From contig NC_082613.1 in the NCBI RefSeq assembly GCF_030936135.1, positions 1,426,001-1,490,000 on the forward strand: 64,000 nt of DNA. The letters run 5' to 3'. The DNA comes from Gavia stellata. Taxonomy: Eukaryota > Chordata > Aves > Gaviiformes > Gaviidae. Positions 22,953 to 34,260 of the stretch are shown piece by piece (position 1 is the first letter of the stretch; every line of letters begins with the position of its first letter). Below the pieces are notes generated by a model. That model was given only the letters and a program-made list of their open reading frames with translations, made no database searches and had not been told where the DNA came from. A program made the position numbers and the translations under genes.

Positions 22953-25334
22953 TTCCCGGCTCCCACGCAGCCACTCACACCCCCTGCCCCATGCAGTGCT
23001 CCCCAAAACACACCCCGGGGGCTCTCGCTGTGCCCGCAGAGGGGTGCAGGACAGGAGAGGGAAGGGGCTCAGCCGCCAAACCTCGCTCGCCAGGTACCCG
23101 CAGGTGAGCCACGGGTGCCAGCACTGCGGGTCCCCGTCCTGGGATCTCCATGTGCTCACCCCATCGTGCCGGCACATGCCGGCCCCGTGCCAGGAGCCGT
23201 GCCCTGGAGCAGCCTGGTGACCTCTCCGACCAGGGCTCCAGGGCCACTGGCCACCAGTGACAGCCCCAACAACAGCCCTCAGCAGCGCACCCACCCCCAG
23301 CACATTATGCCCCTCTCCTCTCACCGGAGAGGGCCGAGGGGGCTTCTTGGGCACACAGGACCCCCCTCCGCCCCCTGAGCACCCCTGGGACAGATGCTGA
23401 CTCGCCTGCCCGTCCCACACCCCAGCCGGCTGCGGGACACAGGGAAATAAAAGGGCCAAGAATTGCTCCCATCTTTTGGGGGAAAACCCAGCGTTTCTGG
23501 AGCTGTGCTCAGGGGGCTCTGCCTGCATGCTGCGTCCCCGCTCGCTCCACGGAGAGGTTTGGGTTTGGACCTCGGTGGACCTCGGTCCTGATGGCTTCCA
23601 GTCGACCAAGGGAGAGTTTCTGCCTGCTTCACTCTTGCAGGGTGCACTGATTTTACTGGGATTTGCTCCCGCAGGCAAGGCTGAGGCCAGCCGGAGCGGG
23701 CTCATTCCCACCTGGGATGTTCTGGGTCTGCTTTACCTGGAAGGGACAAATGGGTTTGGGGGGCCGCTGAGCAACAGCAAACTCATTGCACTGGGGAGGG
23801 CCACCTGTGGGGCTGCAGTGGATGTGTCCATCAGTGTCCTGGGGCATCCAGCCATGCCCAGGGAAAGCACATCGGTGTTATCCTCCTCTCTACCCCCACG
23901 AATTTCTCCCTCCAGCTCCCCCTCTCCCCCGCAGCCTCCCTGGACGTCTCTCCCCACCGCTCCCATCCGGCATCACGGTGTTTCATTCCCAAAGAGTTAA
24001 TGATTCAGACAACAAAGGAGCCGTTTCAGGCCCCTTGGGCCTCACCATCGGAAACCAGGAGTAATAATGGTTGAGATCGCTTTAGGTTTTTTTTCTAATG
24101 CCAATATGAAATAAATTGAAAAATTACCCATAAAATGTGGGTTTTCAGCATCTGGCTCAGCCTGACTTTCCATAAACAACCAAGCCCGCAACACGGCATC
24201 CCCATCGCGGATCTGCGTGCGCTGGGGGGCCCATGTGGGCACGGGCATGGCGGCACCATCTCGGCACAGGAGCTGAGAAAAATATGGATATGGGAATGGC
24301 GGTGGACATACTTGAGTATCTCCGAAGCACGGCTGCAGGCGGCTGCACCGGTGCTTGCGGGCAATGCAGGTGATGGATGGCCGTGGCCACGGGTGCCTGG
24401 CTGGGCTGGCACCCTGGCAGGGCTCGTGGCAGCTCCTCGCCCCGCGGTGGGGCCAGCCCAGCTCCCCAGGAGCTGAGTGGGAATTTTCACTGTCCAGACC
24501 TGGAAGGAAAATGCTGTGCAAGGGCCAGGGAAGGACCTTGTCCCCGGTCACACTCTCCGGCTGCTGGCACGAGCAAACGGATGTGGGCGCGAGCCCTGCC
24601 AGGGTGAGCTCCCTCGCAGGAGGAGCGTGCTAATTAGGTGGCTGTCATTAGCACTGGGTCCTCGGGGACGGCAGGCAGCAATTTGCTCAGCTCATCGCTG
24701 GGCTGTGCAATAGCGCGGAGGCTTTGCCAAGGCCAGCAGAGCTGCCGGTCCCGGGTCCCCGCTGGTGGGTGCTGGGTGTCCCCGAGGGAGCAGAGAAATC
24801 CTCTCACTTGCCTTAATTTGGCTATTTATGACTACTCCTCTGAAAATCGCAGTGGGAAGGGATGATGTGTTGTCCGCTGATTAATCAGGTGCCTGCTACC
24901 CCTCTGTTGTGCCCAGAGGCATTTTGGGGGGCTGCGGATGGTGGGGAGCCCGGCTGGCGGTGCTGGAGCGGCAACCACGGTGACTCATAGGTGATGCAGG
25001 GGAGAAGTAAGGCTGAGCCTGCGGGCGCCGCTGGCAGCTCCCGGTTCCCCTCACGCAGCCCCGCTCCACGCCAGTGCAGAGGGAATGAAATGTTCCTCCT
25101 CCGTCTTCCAAAGGGAGAAAGTGTCCAGGAAGATAATTTGGAAAGTTTGTTTGACACTTGAGCACGCTTTCATCTTTGGAAAAATCTTGGTGACCCTCCA
25201 AGGCAGCACTGCCTGTTTCCCGGCACGGCCAGCGCCCCGGGGCACGTGCCCATGGCACCACCCCAGGGGCCGTTTTCGGGATGCCCGGGGCTCCAGAGGG
25301 AATAGTGTGGTCCCGCCAGGGCCGCAGGTCAGCC

Positions 25335-25402
25335 AGGGATGCTGGCACAAAGGATGCTGGCACAGGGATGCAGGCACCAGGGATGCGGGCACCAGGGATG
25401 CT
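25335..25402. repeat. Short 15-bp tandem repeat
   Basis: Four to five copies of a unit near GGATGCNGGCACCAG, partly degenerate. Confidence 0.7.
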
Positions 25403-26734
25403 CCTGGCCGAGGCAGCAAAGCAAAAATGAAATGGCTGGAGCTGGCTGGCAGCGGGGGGAAGGAGACAGCAAGGGGCAGCGGGATGGAGGGAGCCGCTGG
25501 ACGAAGGCAGGGTTTTCTCCCCAGGTGAGATGAGCTTCCCGCAGCTGGGAGGGCTGGAACAGCCGGCGGGAGGGATGAGCAGGGCCCTCGTGCATCCCAG
25601 GCGATGAATATGGGTTTGATCAGGGGAGGGTTTGAGCGGATGGTAGTGGATAAGGAAGAAAAATATTTGGCATTCCTCTCCCATCATAACAAGCCCAGAT
25701 GCTTGGACGGTGGCAGCCCACTTCCCACAGGAATGGAAAGTCACAGCCGCTCCCCGCGCCAGCTCGGCAGAGGCCCTTTCCCCCGTGCTTATGAAATGCC
25801 GGCTCCACCTAACGCGGCTCTCTGCGGGCATCCTGCGGCACAGCTGCATCTGTCACCTGGGTCCCCGGCGGTGGCACTGCCCGTGACCCCCATTCCGGGG
25901 GAGGCAGAGCTCGGAGCTCAGCAGATGCGCAGGGAAACCCGCTGGGAAAGGCCAAACTGCAGATTTAGTGCCCGGGCAGGAGCCTGGTGTGGCCGGGCGC
26001 TCCTGCCCTCGCCGGCATATTGGGAACACCTGGACAAGCACAGCCCCACAAGGGAGGAGAGCTCCGGCAAGGCCGGTGCCTCAGGGAGCCGTAATGGGAA
26101 GCAGCTCCTGCTTGGCCGGAGCTGGTGGGAGCAGCTGGGCTCTGCGCAGCGGGAGGCAGCTCCAGCCTGCCCGGCAGCCCCTCTCGCCTCCTCCCGCACC
26201 GGCACACAGAGCGGTGAGGCCCCTCAGTGCCGGGATGCCGTCGGCTCTCCCAGGCAGGGAGGATGGCGTGAAGGTGGCTGACTTCAGCGCTGGCGTCAGC
26301 CAAGCGCACGGAGCAGCTTATGGCACACTCGCGGCACGCTTGTTCTCCTCCTCCTCCTCCTGCCACGCTCCAGCTGGTCCTGGGTCTGTGCCGCCCGCCG
26401 GTCCCGCTGCTCTTGGGGGGATGCGGCACCCCGAGAGGTTTGAGATTTGCCTTAAATCAAATCCTTCATCCCGGAGAGAGCACTAGAGCTCCCGCTCCCC
26501 TCCTGCCAGTGCGGCTCCTCCGGCTCCACTCCGGACCCGGTCGCCGGTGCAGCTGCGCAGCCTCCGAGCGCTCTGGCTGCCAAAACAGAAGCAAATCCCA
26601 AAGACGGAACTGGTGTTGAGCAGCACCGAAGGCCGAGGGGCAGTGGGAGGAGGAGAGGGAGCCGGGAGGAGGAAAGGAAAGGCGAGCGGCGAGGTGGGAG
26701 GGAAGGTTTGGTGTTGAAACCAAATTCCTGGTCT

Positions 26735-26860
26735 GTGCCAGCGAAGCAGATTTCCAGTGTTTATTTTATCTCTTTAGTTGAGCCCCTTTGAGGCAGAATA
26801 TATTAAATGGCTTGACTTTATATAATGGAAATAATTGAAACAATACTCCTGCTACCCAGC
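26735..26860. other. AT-rich island in GC-rich intergenic DNA
   Basis: Sharp local fall in GC with TTTATTTTATCTC and AATATATTAAATGG stretches. Candidate conserved non-coding element; not coding. Confidence 0.35.
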
Positions 26861-28079
26861 CACAGTTTGTCGTGATTTCAGCCAAGAGTGGCCAGCCTCC
26901 TCTAGGTGGTGGGGACAGCCGCTGCCGTCGGCGCTTGTTCACTGGTTATTGTTGACACATGTCAGCATTGCCTTCCAATTTCCGTACAGCTGTCAGAGTG
27001 GGAAAAACACCACGGTGGCTCGCGCGGGACGGGCTTGGCGCCGGCCGGCACCAACGGGCTCGCTGCCGGGCTGCAGGAAGGGCATCGCCCCGGCCCTGGG
27101 GCTCGTCTGTCGTAACGGGGCTGGTGGTTACGGCTGAGCCGGGATCTCTCGGGGAGAGGTGGCGTTTGGGCAGCGCTCACAGGTAGCTGGGAGACAGGGA
27201 CGGTGGAACAGGGCGAGCCCTGGGAGGAGGGAGGATGCGCTCCCTCGCTGCGTGAAGCATCACGCTTAGACCTCGGTGTTCACTGGAGAATGTCAAAGAA
27301 GGAGATGGACGTGAAGGGTGGGGGTTGTTGAAGGTTTTATTCAACTCCTCCCCAGCAACGGGTGGGTGTCGGGGCAGGGTCTCTGCAGAAAGCCCCCCCC
27401 AGCCCCAGCATCCCTGCGGACAAGGGCTCGCACCGAGCGCCGTCCTTGCAGCCGGCATCAATCTCCAGCCCGCATGTGCTTCTGAAACTCTGCCATCTCT
27501 ACTTGTCTGCTGAGGACCAGCTGAGCTGGACGGACAAAACAAGAGCAAACACGTTGGTGAGAAGTCCCCCACGTTGAACCTGGCCGTAAACCCAATTTGC
27601 TGCTCCGCAGCACCACGGGTGTCCCGGGGAGAGCTGACGGGAGGTGAAACCAAAAGCAAAAGGCAGAGGAGGTCTTCAGGGAACCAAAACATGGCATAAA
27701 AATTGCTCAGAAATCTCTTTCTGGCATTGCAGCAATTCCCCCCCAGCTGTGCGCGGTGGGGGCTCGGGGAAGCTTTCTCTGAGAAAAGGTGGGGAGATGG
27801 GCTGCACGGTGCAGGGTAGGGGACCTGGGGCTTGGAGCAGCGGGACTGGGCTTTCGGAGAGCCTGGAAACCTCAAATTGCAGCATTTCTGCAGATTATTT
27901 TGCTGCCAGGGAGCCAGGATTCCCCAGGGGAGACGGGTGCTGCCTCCATGCCCACCATGCCCTCGCTCTGGGCACAGCCGGCACTGCTCTCCCGGCAAAG
28001 CCAAAGCATCGGCGACCATGGAGCATCCTCCTCTCCACCAGGCACGGCTATCAGCTGCCTCTGGCTTTCCTAGCAGTGA

Positions 28080-28320
28080 AAATCATGTGTTTGTTACTGG
28101 AAGGGAGCAAGCCAGTGGTATTTTAGTAGCTGGCCCTCTTCTATTCTCCTAAGAATCATTTACGCCAAATTCCAATTGAATTTCTTTTAATATTTGAGCT
28201 ATTTAAGGCAACTATTGAGAAAGACAGATGGAAGCATCAGTCAGATGGATGTTCCTGGATCCACGTGAGACAGTACTCAGAAGTCCCGTCCTTCTTCAAA
28301 TAATTTTAATGTGACTACAT
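28080..28320. other. AT-rich island in GC-rich intergenic DNA
   Basis: About 240 bp of AT-rich, non-repetitive sequence containing TTTCTTTTAATATTTGAGC. Candidate regulatory element. Confidence 0.35.
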
Positions 28321-29619
28321 GGTTCCCTCTTGCGCAGAATTCCCCAGGAGGGTAAATCCTCTGACTCCAGTGGATGACTCTCACCAGCTGGAATTCAGCA
28401 GAATACAAAGGCTTTGGGCAGGCTCCTGGTCCTGGATGGGGAAATTCCCCCTGGCAGCTGCAGAGCCCCGGGAGGGCTGCAGAGGCAGCCGCCGTGCTCG
28501 TGGCTCCGGCACCCACGACCATCGCTCATCCTCACGGAGCCGGCCCCGCACGTGTCCCGCTGCAGCCGCAGCTCCGGGCGCACGTGCCGCTGGCGAGGGG
28601 ACGCAGTGCAGAGGCTGGTGGTGCCCCTGGGCAGCCGGGGGCAAGTGGGGTGCCCCTCGGGGTGGCCACAGGGAAGGCAAATGGTGGGTGTGCGGCGGTG
28701 CCTGCACCCCAGCACGTGCCAGGGCTGAGAGTCTGGTGTCGGTGTTAGCATTGCCCGGCTGCCTGGCTGGGACTCAGCTGCCGAAGGCTGTGATGGCATG
28801 TCTCCATGCCGGAGCTTAGTTTTAAGTCAGTTTGCTTAAAACCCAACCTCCCTGTGTCAGCAGTGGTCACTGCCGCGGGTCCTGCTGCCTGCAGCTGAAA
28901 TTGGAACCTTAACAGCAAATCCGACCCTCGCGGACTTGCTGGCAGCAGGATGCGATTTGTACCGTGACTGAATCAACGGCTCCTCCGCTCCTGCCTGCCC
29001 TGGCCAAAACTGCTCATGCTTTGGACAGTAAGCCAGAGGGAAACAGCATGTCCTAAGGGCTGTCTATGAGTTAGTCCTTTGATCAGCCCTGCGGCACTGG
29101 CACAGGGATGTGAAACACCCGGGCGAACCGCCCCAGGCACAGAAAGCCGCTGAGCCACAGGGGCGAGAGCCGCCGTGCCCCCGGCTACGCTCGGGGTCCG
29201 GGTAAGGCTTGATTTCACACAGCCGAGTGAAGAAGCGACCAGCACCTGCTCCGCCATCGTGGTAAAAGCAGCCCCAGCCCTTGGCCTCATCATCGTCAGC
29301 AGAGCCGCTCTGCGCGTCCCCGGCGCATCCTGCCTGGTCCACGGGAACCAGGGCTTTGGGTCTCCCATGGGGACACGGGTCCCTCCTCGCCCTCACAGCC
29401 TCGGGCTCCATCCTCACCCTGCTGACATCCCAGCTCCTGGCCCTGGTCCCTGTGTCCGCCGGGCACTGCCTCCCATCCTCTCCCTCCTGCACAGCCTGAG
29501 GACATGGCACAGCCGGGGACAGCCCAGACCGCGGGCTCTGGCCCCGCAGTGGCTGCCAGTGCCCCAGGGACGTGGGGACGCAAGCCCGTCACCGCTGAGA
29601 GGCCAGTGGCCGTGTGGCA

Positions 29620-29860
29620 CGGTGACTTATAAAGGCTTTTCTCAGAATTAATAGCAGGAGGGACACAAACTAATATTTCTGAAGTGAAAATAGAGTGATA
29701 ATTGTATTTAGCCAACATTCAGGAAAATTATTACCACCTGGCAGCCCCGTTTGCAGCTGATGTCGAAGAGCACCATAAACCAACGTGAATTTTGGAGAAC
29801 ACCCTGAAAAAAAAATAGAAAGAAAGAGCAGAAATTGTGAAGGGCTGACCTTTGTGTTAA
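29620..29860. other. AT-rich island in GC-rich intergenic DNA
   Basis: Non-repetitive AT-rich block including GATAATTGTATTTAGCC and TTATTACCACCTGG. Candidate regulatory element. Confidence 0.35.
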
Positions 29861-32130
29861 CAAAACCCCAAGGGTCAGGAGCTGTCCCAGGACGCTGGAC
29901 GGAGCCGGTCCCCGGGGTCTGTTTGCCATTAGGAGAGAGTTTTACTAAGGCAGAGGAGTGCCAGAGGATGTGGTCCCCACAGGTCGCTTCCTCCATTGCA
30001 GGCAAAGCCATGGAGAAAAATGTTCCCCTCTCATTTTTCTTTTTTTTTTTTTCAGCCTTTTATATCCTGTTTATGCCACTAACAAATTCAATTTTCAGGA
30101 GCTGGAATAAAGACAAAGTCTGAGCTGTTTAAAACGCTGTTGGGTTGCGGGCAGCTCCCCTCTCGAAGCGCGCAGAGGAGGTTTAGCTTCGCCATCATCC
30201 CGAAAAGCGCCGAACCGCAGGAGCAGGAGGAAAAGGGGGTTAGGGTGGGCGAGAGGAGCTGAAGCATGGCCAGGGAGGGTGCCAGCAGGGCCGAGACTGC
30301 CCTGACACTCACGCTGGTCCCCGAGCATCCGCACTGCTGCGGCTGGAGGAGGGATGCAGGGGCACTGTCCCCAGCCCCTTCCCAGAGCCCACGGCCGGGC
30401 ACAGAGCCGCTGCAGCGGGCTCCGGCTCATGGAAAGAATTCTTCACTTGGGAATTTGAGCAAAAAAGATTAAATGAAGGAAAAATGTGTGCAGAAAAAGT
30501 ACATTTCCAAATATCCCCAGCCTCCTCCCCCCCCGCATGCACTCCGGGCTCTCTCGGTGTGCCATCTCTTCTCTCCATGGCATTTGGGGTATTGACGGCT
30601 CCCCACCTGGGGGGACAGCTCTGTCCCAGCTCAGAGGGGACCGTGGCAGGGAGGGACGCCATGACCCAGCGCCCTCATCTCACTGCTCCATCCGTCCCTG
30701 GTCTTCCCTGGCTGTTTGTCCAACAGCGCAGACCCGGCCACCCATGGCGGTGGTGAAGCTCCAGCACCTTCCCGCAGGCAGAGGGGTCCTCCTGCCGTGC
30801 CCCCGTGCCCCCTGCCCTGGCCCGGGGGTGCGCTGGGATGCGGAGGGGGAACCTGGTCCCAAGGGACCTGATGCTGCTCCGAGCAGGCACAGCCCCTCAG
30901 GGACGAGGACTAAACTCGTGTCACCTCTTTGCAGGAGGAGGGATGCTTCTATGCTGGGCCATGCCCAGGGCCCTGCTTTGGCTCGGCTTTCTCAGACCTC
31001 CCCAAGAACGGGGGTCCCATGCGGGCGGCAGCAGTGCTCCCCGCGGGTGGGGGTCTCTGGGCTCCCGGGCCAGGAGCCCGGCCACGCCGCGGGAGCTCGG
31101 CTGGTTCCAGTCATCGGCGTTGGGGGAAAATGCCATAATATTACGATGAAAGAGTGATGTGTGGTACGGCCTCACCCGGGTGCAAAATACCTCCTCCCGT
31201 GGGGAAAGGGGATAATTAGAGCTAACTGATGTTTTCGGCTCTTTAACAATGCTGGTTTGCTAATTAGAGCCCCCCCTGGAAGACCACACAGCAAACCCTC
31301 AGCTCCCAGCAGATGCCCACCGCACCTCCCGCCTCTCCCGAAGCCTCTCCCAGCCAGCCCGGCCGGAGCGGGGCCAGCAGCCGCTGCGTGAGCAGCATCT
31401 GCTCTGGCTCCCCTGATCCCAGTTTCAGCGGAGACATGGGGACAGCCATCCATCCCCACGTGGGGACGAGCCTCGACTCATGCCGCTGACGGCAGGGCTG
31501 GGTGCACCCAGGTTTGCAGCGGGTTTGGGGCGTGCAGAGTCCGTGGCCATCCCAACAGCATCGCCTTGAGTTCCAGACTCTCCCAAACAACTGGAGAGCA
31601 CTGAGACCACAAGCAAATAAGATTTGATTTGGGTTTTTTTCTTTTACATATTTTTTTCCTGAAAAAACAAAGAGAAGAGGAGAACTCGGATTTCCCATTC
31701 ATGTGAAAGGAATTTGCTAGCACGCGGCGGGGAGAGCAATGCTGGGGGTCTCTTGGCCTGGAGGAGCCACCACCCTGTATCTCCGGTGACAAAGAGGGGC
31801 CGAGAGGTGCCTGGCAGGGGCGGCTCCATGCCCGGACACCTGCAAAGGTGCATGGGACAGGGAGACCGAGCCATGGCAAAGGCTCCAGCTCCCTAAACCA
31901 GGATGCTGGGAAGGGGCAGGACAGCACGGCCGAGCCGGCGCTCGAGTCCCAGCACTGCCAGGGTCCAAATGCCTCGGCAAAGAGGCAGCAGCTTTCAGCC
32001 AAGGCTTCGGGAAGGAATTTCAGAAAGTTCTTGGTGTGGCCTCTCTTTTTGTAGAATAGATCAAGAGCTGGGCTCTGCTCCGCTCAGCAATCCTCTCCCT
32101 TCATTGCCAAGCTCCCGAGCGGGGCCAGAG

Positions 32131-32183
32131 GAGCGGAGCTGAGCAGAGCTGAGCGGAGCGGAGCGGAGCGGAGCTGAGCTGAG
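32131..32183. repeat. Second GAGCT/GAGCG array
   Basis: About ten copies of GAGCG or GAGCT, the same motif as the array at 22840-22952 but 9 kb away. Confidence 0.8.
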
Positions 32184-32264
32184 GCGGCCTCGGCACCCTG
32201 AGGCTGGGGAGAGGGTCTGCACAGGCAGAGGGATGTGGTGGTCAGAGGGACCGTCATGTCAGGA

Positions 32265-32425
32265 CTTGCATTCCTGCATCCCCACATCCCTACATCTCCG
32301 CATCCCCACATCCTTGCAGCCCAAACTCCCTGCTTCCCTGCATCCCCACATCCTCACATCCCTCCCTCCCTGCATCGCTGCATCCCCACATCCCTGCTTC
32401 CCTGCATCCCTGCCTCCCCGCAGCC
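32265..32425. repeat. CATCCCCACATCCCTG minisatellite
   Basis: Tandem variants of CATCCCCACATCCCTG and CTTCCCTG, pyrimidine-rich on the plus strand. Confidence 0.85.
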
Positions 32426-34059
32426 CCGGAAGGCTGTGCTGTTCCCAGCTTATTCAACCACCCTCGGTCATTCCTCCCAGTTGGACGATGCTGCCGGTTC
32501 TCCGGTAGCATCCTACTGCACGGGACAACTTTGCCATGTGCACCCCTGGCATCTTCTCGCTCTTGATAGAAGCTCACTGAATTCTTCCTTGTCCTTGTTA
32601 TTAATGGAGAAATCCTGTCACATAATTATTTTCCACATCAGCCGCCCATTTGCTCCCACAGAGCTGGGAGGAGCCCAGCCGCTCCCTCCCCTCTGCCGCG
32701 CTGTGCCGGAGAGGCACGAACCAGCCACTCCCGCCGACCCCGGCGCGGGGGGCAGAACGGCTGCGCCGAGACCGAGGCCCCTCGCCCGGGGACAGGCACC
32801 CCGGCACTGCAGGGGACTGGAGAATATGGAAGGGGAATCTTTGTCCCCAGTCCCTCAAGCCCGGGGATGCTGCTGCCCTGTTTTGGGGTTTCCCGCTGCC
32901 TCCAGCCCCCGTCCCCCGTGCCGCCAAGCCCCCAGAGCCCCTCGGAAACACCGAGCGGTCCTGCAATTAGACCAAGACCTCCTTTTCTCCTGCCCCTGGC
33001 CGGCAGCAGTGCTCCCGCTGTGGCTCTCACCCAGACCTTCGCCGGACACCAGCACAGCCCCAGCACCCTCCCGGCCAGCACCGCAGCCGGGGCACCTTCC
33101 TCCTGCCCCTGGCCGAGCCGCGCGCCCCATGGGCAGGCTGTGGAGGGGAAGCCATGCCGGAGAGAGGCAGGAGGCGGCATGCTGGGGGTGCGGTGCCGGG
33201 CGGTACGATGGACCTGGGTGCAAAAGCCCCCAGGGGAGCGGCGGCAGGAGGCCAGTGCCATCCCGGTCCCCATCCCCATCCCCGGAGCGGGGCCTTCCTG
33301 CGCGTCCGGGGGGCGAGGGCGGCTGCCGGGTGGAGCGGAGCAGCAGCGTCAGTACACGGCCAGTTCCCAATTTGCACCAGCCTGGAACAATGACGATGAC
33401 AGTGGTAGAAATAAAAAGATGAAAAATGTGTCTGCGATTTTAATGAGCTGGAAACACCCCCAGCGCAGGGGACGGAGGGCTGGGAGGGCAGCTCCCGGCC
33501 GGCCATCGCTGCGATGCCGCATGCCCCGGCAGCGAAAGGGGTCCCTAATGCTTCCAAGATGTGGAGCCCTTCACGGGGGGCAGCTTGGCTTTCTGCAGCA
33601 GTCACAGCTCGGGGGAATAATTGGGAAGATTATCGCATTGGAAATTGTTCGCAGGGGAGGACGCGGGCTTGCATGTCTGCACCAAACAATTGCTCTGGGC
33701 TGGAAATGCAGGCGGAGGGGCGGCGGAGCCCCATGGCCTCGTGCGAGGAATCCCTGCCTCGATCCGGCACCGGGAGCAAAGGAAAGGGAAAGGCCGAGTT
33801 GTGCGACTGGTGGGAACAGCCTCGGCAGACGGCCTCGCGAGGCGGCAGGTCCCGCTCCGGCACCGGCTTCGGGGCAGCCGGCCGAGTGTCTCCCAGCCCC
33901 GGTTCCTGGCGCACGGCAGGGCCAGGATGGAGGGGGAGCAGGAGGGGGGCATCTGTGCCGGACTGTCCCCGGCACCTGCAATAACAGAGGCGGCAGCGGC
34001 TGGTCCCAGGGCCAGCCCGCGGCTGGTCACCTTCTGGGGCTCTTTGCCTTTCCTCCCTG

Positions 34060-34260
34060 GGACTTTGTCCTACTTTTTTTATTTAAAATTTTTCATAGTC
34101 TTTTAAACACTGCAAAATTTAATACAAAGGAAATTAAAAAACCCAGAGGAACTATTCTCAAAATAATTTCACAATCCGCACATATCCCTCAGCAAATTTA
34201 ATTTGTAGGAAATAAAGAACAAAATATGACAATAAAGGGCTTCTAAACAAATCCTAATGC
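34060..34260. other. Strongly AT-rich island
   Basis: The most AT-rich block between RSPO4 and PSMF1, with two plus-strand AATAAA motifs (about 34209-34214 and 34231-34236). It could be a regulatory element, or the 3' end of an unannotated plus-strand transcript. No convincing exon is seen upstream. Confidence 0.35.
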
